From Streptomyces tirandamycinicus (GTDB taxonomy: Bacteria; Actinomycetota; Actinomycetes; Streptomycetales; Streptomycetaceae): a stretch of DNA of 64,000 nucleotides. The position numbers and the translations under genes were made by a program. Positions within the stretch are counted from its first letter, which is position 1. Each line of letters starts with the position of its first letter. Shown here in pieces: positions 1-8,188 of this stretch. Under the pieces are notes generated by a model. It had not been told where the DNA came from. It saw only the letters and a list, made by a program, of their open reading frames with translations, and made no database searches. The stretch spans positions 1,178,001 through 1,242,000 of the forward strand of contig NZ_CP029188.1 of the NCBI RefSeq assembly GCF_003097515.1. The letters are read 5' to 3'.

Positions 1-659
1 TCGGACTTGACGGCTTCCGGCGGGTCGGCGGCCGACTGGGCGAGCAGCGCGACGACCTCCTCGTCCGGGGTCTGCGAGAAGTCCCGGTACCACTCCCCGA
101 CCGCGGAGAACGCCCGCGGCGTCGACAGGCACACCACCTCGTCCGCCAGGGTCCGCAGCCAGGAGACCGCGTCCGGCGGCGCGACGGGGACGGCGAGCAC
201 CACCCTGGCCGCACCCTGCGCCCGGACGACCTCGCAGGCCGCGGCGGCCGTGGCGCCGGTGGCGATCCCGTCGTCCACGACGACCACGGTCCGCCCCTCG
301 ATGCCGACGCGCGGCCGGTCGGCACTGAACCGCTGTGCCTGCCTGGTGAGTTCGGCGGCCTCCGCGCGCTCCACCGAGGCGACGTCCTTCTCCGAGACAT
401 GGCCCCGGCGGACGATGTCGTCGCTGATGACCCGTACCCCGCCCTCGCCGATGGCGCCGAACCCCAGCTCCCGGTGGTACGGCACGCCCAGCTTGCGTAC
501 GACGATCACGTCCAGCGGCGCGCCCAGTGCCCGCGCCACCTGGTAGGCCACCGGCACCCCGCCTCGCGGCAGCCCGAGTACCACGGGATCGGCTCCCCGC
601 AGATGCCCCAGGGCTCCGGCGAGGCGCTGCCCCGCGTCGACACGGTCGGTGAACAGCAC
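1..659 (-). CDS. Phosphoribosyltransferase family protein, C-terminus outside window
   Basis: The visible 219 residues form a type I phosphoribosyltransferase fold. An N-terminal PRGG loop lies near residues 31-34, and the PRPP-binding motif VVVVDDGIATGAT is at about residues 124-136. Such proteins act on PRPP-linked purine or pyrimidine chemistry or have lost it; in actinomycetes this subfamily is often fused to, or next to, a dienelactone-hydrolase-like domain, which could lie beyond the edge. The GTG start at 659 was chosen because the family's N-terminal sequence (LFTDRVDAGQRLA) begins there. The gene runs off the left end. Substrate unknown. Confidence 0.8.
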   Translation of the reverse strand, partial: MLFTDRVDAGQRLAGALGHLRGADPVVLGLPRGGVPVAYQVARALGAPLDVIVVRKLGVPYHRELGFGAIGEGGVRVISDDIVRRGHVSEKDVASVERAEAAELTRQAQRFSADRPRVGIEGRTVVVVDDGIATGATAAAACEVVRAQGAARVVLAVPVAPPDAVSWLRTLADEVVCLSTPRAFSAVGEWYRDFSQTPDEEVVALLAQSAADPPEAVKS

Positions 660-739
660 GGTGGCTCACCCCCAACAGGGGTTCTCCTTCGAACCAACCC
701 CATGGGGGCTTCCTCCGCAAGTCGGGGCCGGGGCCCGGG

Positions 740-1861
740 TCACGCCCCGTCGGGCAGGCACACGACGGGGATCCGCTGGACCAGGTTGTTCCCGAATCCG
801 CCCCGGTTCCACGGCTGGTCGAGGGGCTGGGTGCGGCCTTCGGCGTCGGTGGCCCGCGCGGCGAGGACGTGGCTGCCGGGGGTGGCCGTCCAGGCCGTGT
901 GCCAGTGGCGCCAGGCCCAGGCGTCGCCCTCGGGCGCGTCGAGCGCCGCGTCGTGCCAGGTCCGCCCGTCGTCGGTGCTGACCTCCACCCGCGCGACCGG
1001 GGCGTGACCGGACCAGGCGCGGCCCTCCAGCCCGGTCCGGCCCGGGCGCAGCACCCGGGTGCGGGACATGAAGTCGGGGAAACCCGGCGGGATCATCAGG
1101 GCGCGGGGCTCGATGCGGGTGACCGGCTCGCCGGGGTCGTCCGCCGACCGGCGGTAGCGGTACGCGACCGCCTGCTGGAACCCGGTGAAGGGGGTGCCGG
1201 TCAGGCTGATGTCGCACAGCCACTTCACGTGGGCCATCCCGTACCAGCCGGGCACGACCAGCCGCACCGGGTGGCCGTGCTGCGGCGGCAGCGGCCCGCC
1301 GTTCATCGCGTAGGCGACCAGCACCTCCGGGTCGCCGCCCAGGGCCACGCCCAGCGGCAGGCTGCGGCGGTAGTCCTGCTCGACCCCGCGCTCGACCCCG
1401 TGGTCGGCGCCGGTGAACACCGCCTCGACGGCTCCGGGCCCCACTCCGGCCTCCCGCAGCAGCACGCGCAGCGGGACGCCGGTCCACTCCGCGGTGCCCA
1501 CCGCCTCCACCAGCCACGGCTGGCTCACCGGACGGGGCGTGAGCCGGGCCCGCCCGTTCCCGGCGCACTCCATCGTGACGCGGAGCGTGACGGGCGGGAA
1601 CGCTCTGAGGTCCGCCAGGTCCAGCCGCAGGGGCGTCCGCACCAGCCCGCCCACGGAGACCCGCCAGTCGGCGGCCTCGGCGGCGGGGATGTCGTAGTGG
1701 ACGAGGACGTAGTGCAGCCCGGGGGGCGTCAGCGCGTACCGGAGTGCCTCCAGCGGCATTCCGTGGTTGCGGGCGGCGAGGGCCAGCTCCTCGAGGCTGA
1801 TCCCCTCGCCGGGTCCGGCGAGGCGCCCGGGAACGCTGACGGCCGTGAGGTCCCGGTCCAT
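740..1861 (-). CDS. Sulfite-oxidase-like molybdopterin-dependent oxidoreductase
   Basis: A 373-residue protein of the sulfite oxidase/YedY-like molybdopterin family. The motif MECAGNGR supplies the Mo-coordinating cysteine (Cys99). A central domain with HGHPVRLVVPGWYG binds the cofactor, and a C-terminal Ig-like dimerisation domain (from about residue 265) contains the typical VEVSTDDGRTW stretch. I see no Tat or Sec signal and no heme domain, so it is probably cytoplasmic and uses another electron acceptor. The natural substrate cannot be read from the sequence. It stands alone, with no molybdenum-cofactor genes beside it. Confidence 0.88.
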   Translation of the reverse strand: MDRDLTAVSVPGRLAGPGEGISLEELALAARNHGMPLEALRYALTPPGLHYVLVHYDIPAAEAADWRVSVGGLVRTPLRLDLADLRAFPPVTLRVTMECAGNGRARLTPRPVSQPWLVEAVGTAEWTGVPLRVLLREAGVGPGAVEAVFTGADHGVERGVEQDYRRSLPLGVALGGDPEVLVAYAMNGGPLPPQHGHPVRLVVPGWYGMAHVKWLCDISLTGTPFTGFQQAVAYRYRRSADDPGEPVTRIEPRALMIPPGFPDFMSRTRVLRPGRTGLEGRAWSGHAPVARVEVSTDDGRTWHDAALDAPEGDAWAWRHWHTAWTATPGSHVLAARATDAEGRTQPLDQPWNRGGFGNNLVQRIPVVCLPDGA

Positions 1862-1985
1862 GCCTCCATCGTGCGCCTGCCGCCGGCCGGCGGCAGCACC
1901 TGTGACAGGCTCCCGCGCGCCGGCGACGGCGGCTGCGGTCGGCTGCCTCCGGGCGGCGGCGGCAGCCGCGGCCGGCGGTAGGCGC

Positions 1986-2891
1986 TCAGGACCAGGAGGC
2001 GCTGGAGAACAGCCCGCCCAGACCGAACGATCCGGTGTCGGAGAACTCCATCGGTTCCTCGTGCCTCCGGTGCCGGCCCGAATACTCCCGCGAACCGGTC
2101 GCGTAGTCCCGCGAACCGGTCGCGTACTCCCTCGACGAGACCGAATGGTCCCGTGAGCCGTTCATGTAGTCCCGCGGCGCGACCTGGTCGGCTTTGACGA
2201 GCTGGCCCTCCGCGGCGAGGGTCTGTACGCGCTGCAGAACCGTGCGCAGTTCCAGACCGAGCTCGTTCGCGACGACCTGGAGATCCAGCCCGGAGTGCCA
2301 GCTCCACACCAGAACGGAATCCATCGAAGGAGACCAGACGGGACCGGCGGGCTGGGCGGACGGAACGGGCTGGACCGGTTCGGGCCAGGTCTGTTCCTCG
2401 ACCGCCGGAATCGAATAGGAGCCGGTCGGATGGAGCGGTTGCGCGGTGGTGTAGGGGGACACGGGCGGAGCCGGGACCGGTACCGCGTCCGGCTCCGCCC
2501 GGGGAAAAGACGCCGGGTTCTCCGAGGCCGTCTGCGCGGGCTCCCCGCCCATATCGGAGGATTGATCCGACATTCGTGTCAGCAGATTCGCCGCGACGGT
2601 GCGCGCACCCTCCCGGCCGACGGTCCTGCGGGCAACCCTGACCTCGCGTTCCGGCAGGCCCATCATGCCGGCGACGGTGCCGTCGTCGCCGACGACCACC
2701 GCGAATGCGGCCAGCATCCTCGTCCGATCGGCCTGGGCCTCGTCGAGTGCGCTCTGCGCCAGCCGCACACGGTCGTCGCTGGTGCAGAAGGCATTCGCAA
2801 GGACTGTATTTCTTTCCCACAACTCACGCGGTTCCACATACGCACAAACGCTGCGCCCGGGTCCGGGACTCGCAGTTGCCCCAGAATTCAC
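1986..2891 (-). CDS. Hypothetical protein with two helix-turn-helix-like segments
   Basis: I do not recognise a named family. The 301-residue protein has an N-terminal segment (residues about 20-100) with WERN..AFCTSDDRVRLAQSALDEAQ and a GMMGLPEREVRVARR stretch that reads like a winged or HTH DNA-binding helix. A Pro-rich linker follows, then a second HTH-like segment (VANELGLELRTVLQRVQTLAAEGQL, about residues 205-235). The tail repeats SRDYATGSREY-type units. The GTG start at 2891 has a GGAG ribosome-binding site about 8 nt upstream. It may be a regulator; no target is evident. Confidence 0.65.
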   Translation of the reverse strand: MNSGATASPGPGRSVCAYVEPRELWERNTVLANAFCTSDDRVRLAQSALDEAQADRTRMLAAFAVVVGDDGTVAGMMGLPEREVRVARRTVGREGARTVAANLLTRMSDQSSDMGGEPAQTASENPASFPRAEPDAVPVPAPPVSPYTTAQPLHPTGSYSIPAVEEQTWPEPVQPVPSAQPAGPVWSPSMDSVLVWSWHSGLDLQVVANELGLELRTVLQRVQTLAAEGQLVKADQVAPRDYMNGSRDHSVSSREYATGSRDYATGSREYSGRHRRHEEPMEFSDTGSFGLGGLFSSASWS

Positions 2892-2917
2892 ACGATGAGC
2901 TCCAATGGCTCAAGTTT

Positions 2918-3379
2918 TCACGATTCCCGGTCGTGGCCCCCGGGACGGGAAGTCCCGGGTGCGGTCCAGCGGGGTCCCGGGAGGTGGGCGGCGCCACCCG
3001 GCACGGCCGGATGGCGCCCGGCGTCCCCGGCGGGCACCCGGGCGCCGGCGTCGGGCAGCGGCGGCACGGGGTCCCGTTCGAGCCGGAGCATCCGGAGCGT
3101 CCGCCGGGTGTCCTCCTCGAACGCGTGGAGGGAGGCGAGCCGGTCCCACTGCGGATCGCGGGCGCCCGGCAGCATCGCGCCGCGCGCCCGCCACTCGGAC
3201 ACCAGTTGCCCGTACAGCGGTGTCGGGGAGAACTCGCCCGGACCGCGGTGGCGCGGCACGGACCGCTCGGGACCGGGACGGCGCGCCCACGCCAGGACCC
3301 CCGCATGGGGGACCGGAGTGGCCGCTGGACCCGAAGGCCCGGGAGCCGCTGAAGCGTTGGAAGAATTCATCGACGGCAA
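2918..3379 (-). CDS. Hypothetical protein
   Basis: A 153-residue reading frame just upstream of the HTH-like gene on the same strand. The central part (LYGQLVSEWRARGAMLPGARDPQWDRLA, then LHAFEEDTRRTLRMLRLERDP) looks like real helical protein, while both ends are Pro/Gly-rich and disordered. No catalytic motif, signal peptide or membrane segment is visible. Several other frames are open here, so both the gene and its start are less certain than its neighbours. Confidence 0.45.
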   Translation of the reverse strand: MPSMNSSNASAAPGPSGPAATPVPHAGVLAWARRPGPERSVPRHRGPGEFSPTPLYGQLVSEWRARGAMLPGARDPQWDRLASLHAFEEDTRRTLRMLRLERDPVPPLPDAGARVPAGDAGRHPAVPGGAAHLPGPRWTAPGTSRPGGHDRES

Positions 3380-3640
3380 AACGATGTCCCGCGCCGATGG
3401 ACACGTCGCCGGGCGCGGTCCGAACGTTCCGCCGACGTTGACGCCGCGGTGGCTCTGGCGGTGGCTCTGGCGGTGACGGAAACTGACGGTCGCGGTTAAT
3501 ACGGAAAACAGATCTCCGTCGCGGCCGAAAGGAACCGGCCGCCGTCACCCGTATGGATCGTAGCCCGGGTGCAGTTCCCGGTACTTTTGCGGTAGTTGTA
3601 GAGCGGCATTCGGGCGGCACACCGCGAAGGGGATCAACGC

Positions 3641-4054
3641 ATGGGCGTCGCAGAGTCGGTCGCGGTGCATTCGGACAGCCGCGACCCCGGCCCCTGCGGC
3701 GGTCCCGGGCGGTGGAACGACCCGCCGGCCATCTCGTACTGCCGGACCATCGACCGCACTCTGGTCATCGCGCTCAGAGGAGTGGTCGACCGGGAGAACC
3801 TCTATCCCCTGCGGCTGATGCTGACCGTCGCCGTGAAGTCCGGGTACTCGCGACTCGTCATCGACTGCGCCGAAATCACCAAGTGCGACCACGAGTTGCT
3901 CGAGCTCTTCCTCTCCTGGAAACGCCACGACCGGAACATCGTGCTCGTCCACCCCTCCGGACCGGTGCACGACCTGATCGCCGCCGAGATCTCCCGGCGG
4001 CTCTTCCTCTGCGCCCTCTCGGTCAAGCACGCACTGAACCTGATGGAGGGCTGA
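3641..4054 (+). CDS. STAS-domain protein, anti-sigma-factor-antagonist-like
   Basis: A 137-residue protein. Residues about 30-130 show the STAS pattern: a strand TLVIALRGVVDREN, a helix, then SRLVIDCAEITKCDHELLELFLSWKRHDRNIVLVHPSG. In canonical SpoIIAA proteins a Ser or Thr is phosphorylated at the DxSG site; here the equivalent position reads CAEITKCDHE, so the phosphoswitch is not conserved. It may be a non-phosphorylatable antagonist or a structural variant. No anti-sigma kinase or sigma factor gene is adjacent. Confidence 0.72.
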   Translation: MGVAESVAVHSDSRDPGPCGGPGRWNDPPAISYCRTIDRTLVIALRGVVDRENLYPLRLMLTVAVKSGYSRLVIDCAEITKCDHELLELFLSWKRHDRNIVLVHPSGPVHDLIAAEISRRLFLCALSVKHALNLMEG

Positions 4055-4360
4055 AGGCGGACTTCGGTGCAGCGGTAGGCCGAACGCGTGAGGTCCTCGA
4101 CGCCATGGTCCTCCGGCGCACCGGGCGGGGTGGGGCGAAGAATGCGGCAGGTCCGAATTGATGACGGGGCCACAGGGATTCGCAGCCGCTCGGGTGATTG
4201 CCTCGCCGACACGGCGCGATACGTAATCCTTTGATCGCGAAGAGTGACAACTTCAGCCCGTGGCCACGCGCGACGTGACACGCGGGCGGACGAAGCGCAC
4301 CGCCCAGTGTGTGCACGCCGGTGGTTCGGTCATTCCAAGTTCCGCGAGGAAGGTTCTCTG
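4055..4360. other. Intergenic region upstream of collagen-like gene
   Basis: About 300 bp without a supportable gene. The sequence around 4217-4250 is locally AT-richer than its surroundings and is where a promoter for the downstream exported protein would be expected. I cannot assign -35 or -10 boxes with confidence. Confidence 0.4.
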
Positions 4361-4867
4361 GTGAGCCGTACAGTCCGCAGTTCCCGCACGAAGACCGCCA
4401 TGCTGGTTTCGGCCGGCGCCGTCGCCGCCCTGCTCAGCGTCGTCCCCAGCACCGCTGCCGCGGCCGACACGCTGCCCGTGGCCGGGCAGAGCGCCCTGGT
4501 GATGAGCTACGACGGCGATGACGACCGCCGTGGTGAGCGCGGCCCCCAGGGCCCCCAGGGGCCGCAGGGTCCGCAGGGCCCTCCGGGACCGCAGGGCCCC
4601 GAGGGTGAGCTCGACACCTACGTCGTGTCCGGACCGACCGAGACGGGAGAAATCGGCGACAGCGTCACCTCCACCGCCCTGTGCCTCGGCAACGACGTCG
4701 CCCTCGGCGGCGGCTTCGACACCAGCGACGTCGCCTCCATCGACGTCGAGGACAGCGCGCCGGTGTTCGCCGGCGCGGGTCCCGCCACCGGCTGGAGGGC
4801 GACCGCGGAGATCGTCGTCCTGGACGGCACGATCACCGCCTACGTGGTGTGCCACGACGTGGAGTAG
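4361..4867 (+). CDS. Secreted collagen-like (GPQ repeat) protein
   Basis: A 168-residue exported protein. Residues 1-35 form a Sec signal peptide (basic MSRTVRSSRTKT start, hydrophobic core, Ala-rich cleavage zone). An acidic spacer is followed by about seven Gly-X-Y triplets (GPQ/GPP/GPE), then a C-terminal domain with two cysteines. GPQ triplets are the hallmark of bacterial collagen-like proteins, where they trimerise, but this run is short. The GTG at 4361 was chosen over upstream in-frame starts because it has an AGGAAGG ribosome-binding site and begins the signal peptide. Role unknown; spore or surface matrix is a guess. Confidence 0.78.
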   Translation: MSRTVRSSRTKTAMLVSAGAVAALLSVVPSTAAAADTLPVAGQSALVMSYDGDDDRRGERGPQGPQGPQGPQGPPGPQGPEGELDTYVVSGPTETGEIGDSVTSTALCLGNDVALGGGFDTSDVASIDVEDSAPVFAGAGPATGWRATAEIVVLDGTITAYVVCHDVE

Positions 4868-4920
4868 TCCCCGCGCGAGGGAGTGGTGAGGCACCGGATG
4901 TCCGCCTCGACCGCGCCCGT

Positions 4921-4960
4921 GGAACGGTGCCCCGGAGCCTCCGCTCCGGGGCACCGTTCC
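4921..4960. terminator. Perfect hairpin between convergent genes
   Basis: An 18-bp perfect inverted repeat (4921-4938 and 4943-4960) with a 4-nt loop lies between the convergent collagen-like and PP2C genes. It would work on either strand, though there is no long T-run, as is usual in Streptomyces. Confidence 0.8.
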
Positions 4961-4998
4961 CGTTCCCCGGCACGGCCGCGCCCGTACGCCGCCGGCGG

Positions 4999-5739
4999 TC
5001 ACTCGCCGATGCGCACCAGCGCCAGCGTGATGTTGTCCGGCCCGCCCGCCTCGATGGCGGCCTTCCACAGCTCGTAGGCGGCCCTGCCGTCCTCGTGGAC
5101 CCGCAGCAGGCCGTGGAGTTCCTCGTCCGGCACCGGGTCCGTCAGCCCGTCGGTGCACACCAGGCAGCGGCCGCCCGGGGACAGCGAGGTGGTCGTGACA
5201 TGCGGGGTGACGGGGGTGTAGGACGGGCCGCCGCCGAGGGTCTGGGTGACCGCCGTCGTGACCCGCCGGCCGGGCCGGGGCGGCGGGCTGTCGTCCACGC
5301 TCAGCTGCCGCAGTCCGTCCTCGGCCGCCTCGTACACCTTGCTGTCGCCGACGTTGAACACCGTCACCGACCCGGGCAGGACCACGACACCGGCGACCGT
5401 CGTGCCCATCGTGAGCAGATCCGGGTTGCCGTCGGCGGCCGAGTACACCATGCGGTTGCACATGCTCAGCGCCTCGCCGATGGCGTCCTCGCCGTCCAGC
5501 CCGGGGCCCAGCGCGGCGAGCTGCCGCACGACGAGCGCGCTGGCCACCTCGCCCGCGGGCTGCCCGCCCAGTCCGTCGGCGACCGCGGCGACGAGCGGGG
5601 TGCCCAGCGGGAAGAGCAGCGTCTGCGGGTTCTCCGTCACGGTGCCGCACAGCGTCCAGGGCCCCGCGACCAGGCTGTCCTCGTTGTGCTCGCGGACCAG
5701 CCCGGCGTCGCTCAGCGCGGTCACGGCTATGTAGGCCAT
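4999..5739 (-). CDS. PP2C-type serine/threonine protein phosphatase
   Basis: A 246-residue phosphatase with the PPM/PP2C metal-binding motifs in order: REHNEDS (N-terminal Asp/Glu), ADGLGGQPAGE, MGTTV, VGDSKVY and VCTDGLTD. It dephosphorylates Ser/Thr phosphoproteins, opposing Hanks-type kinases. No transmembrane segment is seen, so it is probably cytosolic. The ATG at 5739 is preferred to an upstream in-frame start at 5805, because the conserved fold begins at MAYIAVTALSDAG. No kinase gene is adjacent. Confidence 0.88.
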   Translation of the reverse strand: MAYIAVTALSDAGLVREHNEDSLVAGPWTLCGTVTENPQTLLFPLGTPLVAAVADGLGGQPAGEVASALVVRQLAALGPGLDGEDAIGEALSMCNRMVYSAADGNPDLLTMGTTVAGVVVLPGSVTVFNVGDSKVYEAAEDGLRQLSVDDSPPPRPGRRVTTAVTQTLGGGPSYTPVTPHVTTTSLSPGGRCLVCTDGLTDPVPDEELHGLLRVHEDGRAAYELWKAAIEAGGPDNITLALVRIGE

Positions 5740-5833
5740 CGGTGGTCCCGCCTCACCGCTGTGGACGGCATGTCCTTGCACCCATTGTGACGCGGACGCC
5801 GCCACGGGGGCCTGCGGGCGCCCCGCGACGGCA

Positions 5834-6994
5834 CTACAGCCAGTTCCGGCGCTTGAAGACGAGGTACAGGCCGATGCACACCAGCGCCATCAGCGCCAGG
5901 GCGAACGGGTAGCCGAAGCGCCAGTCGAGCTCCGCCATGTGGTCGAAGTTCATGCCGTAGACGGTGCCGATGAGGGTGGGCGCGAAGAGGATGGCCGCCC
6001 AGCTGGAGATCTTCTTGATCTCGTTGTTCTGGGCGTGGCCGGCCTCGGCGAGCATCTTCATCTCCTCGTTCTGCGCCTGCGAGACCAGGGTCGCGTTGAC
6101 GGTGAGGATGTCGCCGAGCGCCTGGCGGAAACCGTTGACCCGCTCGGCCACGGTGGTGGCGTGGTCGGCGACGTCCCGCAGGTAGCGCTGGAGCTCCTCG
6201 TCCGTGCGGTACTTCTGGAAGCCGGCCTGCAGCCCGTTCATGATCGTGAGCAGCGGCCGGGTGGCCCGCTGGAAGTCCACGACCTCGCGGGACAGCTCGT
6301 AGATCCGCCGGGAGACCCTCGGGTCGCCGCGGAAGACCTCGGTCTCGATCTCGTCGATGTCGTGCAGCAGGCCCGCGATCACCGGGGCGTAGCCGTCGAC
6401 GACCGCGTCCAGGATGGCGTACAGCACCGCCTCGGGACCGAGGGCCAGCAGGTCCGGGTCGGCCTCCAGCCGGCTGCGGACGACCGCCAGGTCCGGGGCC
6501 TGGCTGTGCCGCACGGTGAGCACGAACTCCGGGCCGACGAAGACATGGATCTCGCCGAAGTCCACCTCCTCGGCCTCGTCCAGGTACCGGGCCGGGCGCA
6601 GCACGACGAACAGCGTCTTCCCGTACCGCTCCAGCTTGGGACGCTGATGGGCGACGATGGCGTCCTCGACGGCCAGTTCGTGCAGCCCGAACTGCTCCGC
6701 CGCCTCCCACAGCTGGGCGGGGGAGGGCCGGAACAGCCCGATCCACGCCATCGTGCCCGGTTCCCCGGGAAGCCGGTGGTAGATCTCCGCCAGCGAGGCG
6801 GGCGTCTCCATCCGGCGACCGTCGCGGTAGAGAGCGGCGTCCACGAGGCTGCGCTCCAGCGGGGCCGGCTCCGGCGACTCGTGCTCCGCCCGCGGATCCA
6901 TCGACTGCTCGGGAGCGGGGTCGGCCTGCCGGGCGGGCCCGGCCCTCAGCGGCCACCTGCCCGCCCGTGTCGCGCGCGGACGCCTGTCGGACAT
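5834..6994 (-). CDS. CorA-family divalent cation (Mg2+/Co2+) transporter
   Basis: A 386-residue inner-membrane channel protein. The long N-terminal soluble domain has an alpha/beta part and helical stalk (ERVNGFRQALGDILTVN). Two C-terminal membrane helices follow, the first ending in the selectivity signature YGMNF. The positive tail KRRNWL is typical of the family. The ATG at 6994 has an AGGCGAGG ribosome-binding site; an upstream in-frame ATG at 7051 would add 19 basic residues. Mg2+ is the usual substrate. Confidence 0.92.
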   Translation of the reverse strand: MSDRRPRATRAGRWPLRAGPARQADPAPEQSMDPRAEHESPEPAPLERSLVDAALYRDGRRMETPASLAEIYHRLPGEPGTMAWIGLFRPSPAQLWEAAEQFGLHELAVEDAIVAHQRPKLERYGKTLFVVLRPARYLDEAEEVDFGEIHVFVGPEFVLTVRHSQAPDLAVVRSRLEADPDLLALGPEAVLYAILDAVVDGYAPVIAGLLHDIDEIETEVFRGDPRVSRRIYELSREVVDFQRATRPLLTIMNGLQAGFQKYRTDEELQRYLRDVADHATTVAERVNGFRQALGDILTVNATLVSQAQNEEMKMLAEAGHAQNNEIKKISSWAAILFAPTLIGTVYGMNFDHMAELDWRFGYPFALALMALVCIGLYLVFKRRNWL

Positions 6995-7303
6995 CGCTGC
7001 ACCTCGCCTGGCGTGATCGCTCGATCGCCGCATCCCTCCGCGATACGGCACGAACAGCCTATTTCGCGGGCGCCGCGGCCGCGATCACTGCGGTGCGGCC
7101 GGGGCGCCATCGATGTGCGATCCGGCCGGGGAAGTGATCGAGGCGGTGCGGTGAAGGCGGGGACGTCGCGGTGCGGTCGGGCGCGATGCTCGCGGTGGGC
7201 CGGGGCATGATCGAGGCGATCCGGCCGGGGGTGCGACGGCCGCGGTGCGGCTGGCGGTGTGACGGCCGCGGTGCGGCCGGGGGTACCCGCCGGGCGCCCG
7301 CGG

Positions 7304-7855
7304 CTACCTCAGTGCCAGGACGACGAACGCCCCGACGAGACCCAGGACCAGGGCGACCCCCGCCGGGACCCAGCCGCCGTCCCGCCACGGGAAGCGTGCG
7401 TCGAGCGACAGCCGGAGCGGTCCCACCGCGGCGACGGTGAGCGCGCCGACGGCGAGGACCATCGGATAGACGAAGGCGGTGCCGGCGGCGGACCACAGGT
7501 CGATCACGGGGGCGACCGCCATGGCGTCGACCATGACCCCGACGCAGGCAGCCGCGGAGAGCGGGGTCAGCAGGCCGACGGCGAGGCCCAGGCCGCCCAG
7601 CAACTCGGCGACCCCGGCCAGAGCGGCGAAGACGACCCCGGGATCCCAGCCGAGCTGGGAGAATCCCCTGCCCGCCGCGTCCAGACCCGGGCCGTCGAAC
7701 CAGCCGAACAGCTTCTGCGCCCCGTGCCCTGCCAGGACCAGGCCTACGGCCAGCCGCAGCAGCAGCACGCCCGCGTCGGCCGCGCCCACCGCGACGGGCG
7801 CCGTGCCCCCGTCGGGACCCTCGGAATGCCGGACACGCCCGGTCGGGAGTTTCAT
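7304..7855 (-). CDS. DoxX-family membrane protein
   Basis: A 183-residue protein with four predicted membrane helices. The family pattern LLLRLAVGLVLAGHGAQKLFGWF is followed by GVAELLGGLGLAVGLLTPLSA. DoxX proteins are often linked to thiol or redox homeostasis, but the biochemical role of this subgroup is not established. The gene is monocistronic on the minus strand. The 250 bp downstream toward corA holds imperfect GC-rich repeats and no gene. Confidence 0.85.
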   Translation of the reverse strand: MKLPTGRVRHSEGPDGGTAPVAVGAADAGVLLLRLAVGLVLAGHGAQKLFGWFDGPGLDAAGRGFSQLGWDPGVVFAALAGVAELLGGLGLAVGLLTPLSAAACVGVMVDAMAVAPVIDLWSAAGTAFVYPMVLAVGALTVAAVGPLRLSLDARFPWRDGGWVPAGVALVLGLVGAFVVLALR

Positions 7856-8188
7856 GGTGGTGTCACCTCCTGCGCCGATGCCGCAGGTCCCCGGGCCGCC
7901 GGAACGGATGCCCGGGTAGCCGGAGCGGCTGCCCGAGCCCCCGGAGCGGGAGCCCGGGCCGCCGGAGCGGATGTCCGGGGCGGGCCGTCGGCACGGTCAG
8001 GCCGAAAGCGGTCGTCGGGTACATACCGGTGGATTTCGCGCCTCACCCTCGATACTGCCCTCCCCGGCGGAGGTCGGCCAAGTTCACGGCGTGCACACGC
8101 GAGCACCGCGCGCCGGACGCCGGGCCGTCATCCTCCGCTTCCACCCTCAACGGGAAGTCGTCATGTTCCCGACATGGAGGAGTGCCCT
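7856..8188. other. Repetitive divergent intergenic region (DoxX / phytase)
   Basis: About 330 bp between divergent genes. The first part (7860-7985) holds several imperfect copies of a roughly 30-bp Gly/Pro-coding-like unit built on the string gccggagcgg. The second part would contain the phytase promoter. A GTTCACG string near 8092 resembles half of a PhoP-binding repeat, but I cannot see a convincing second half. Confidence 0.45.
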
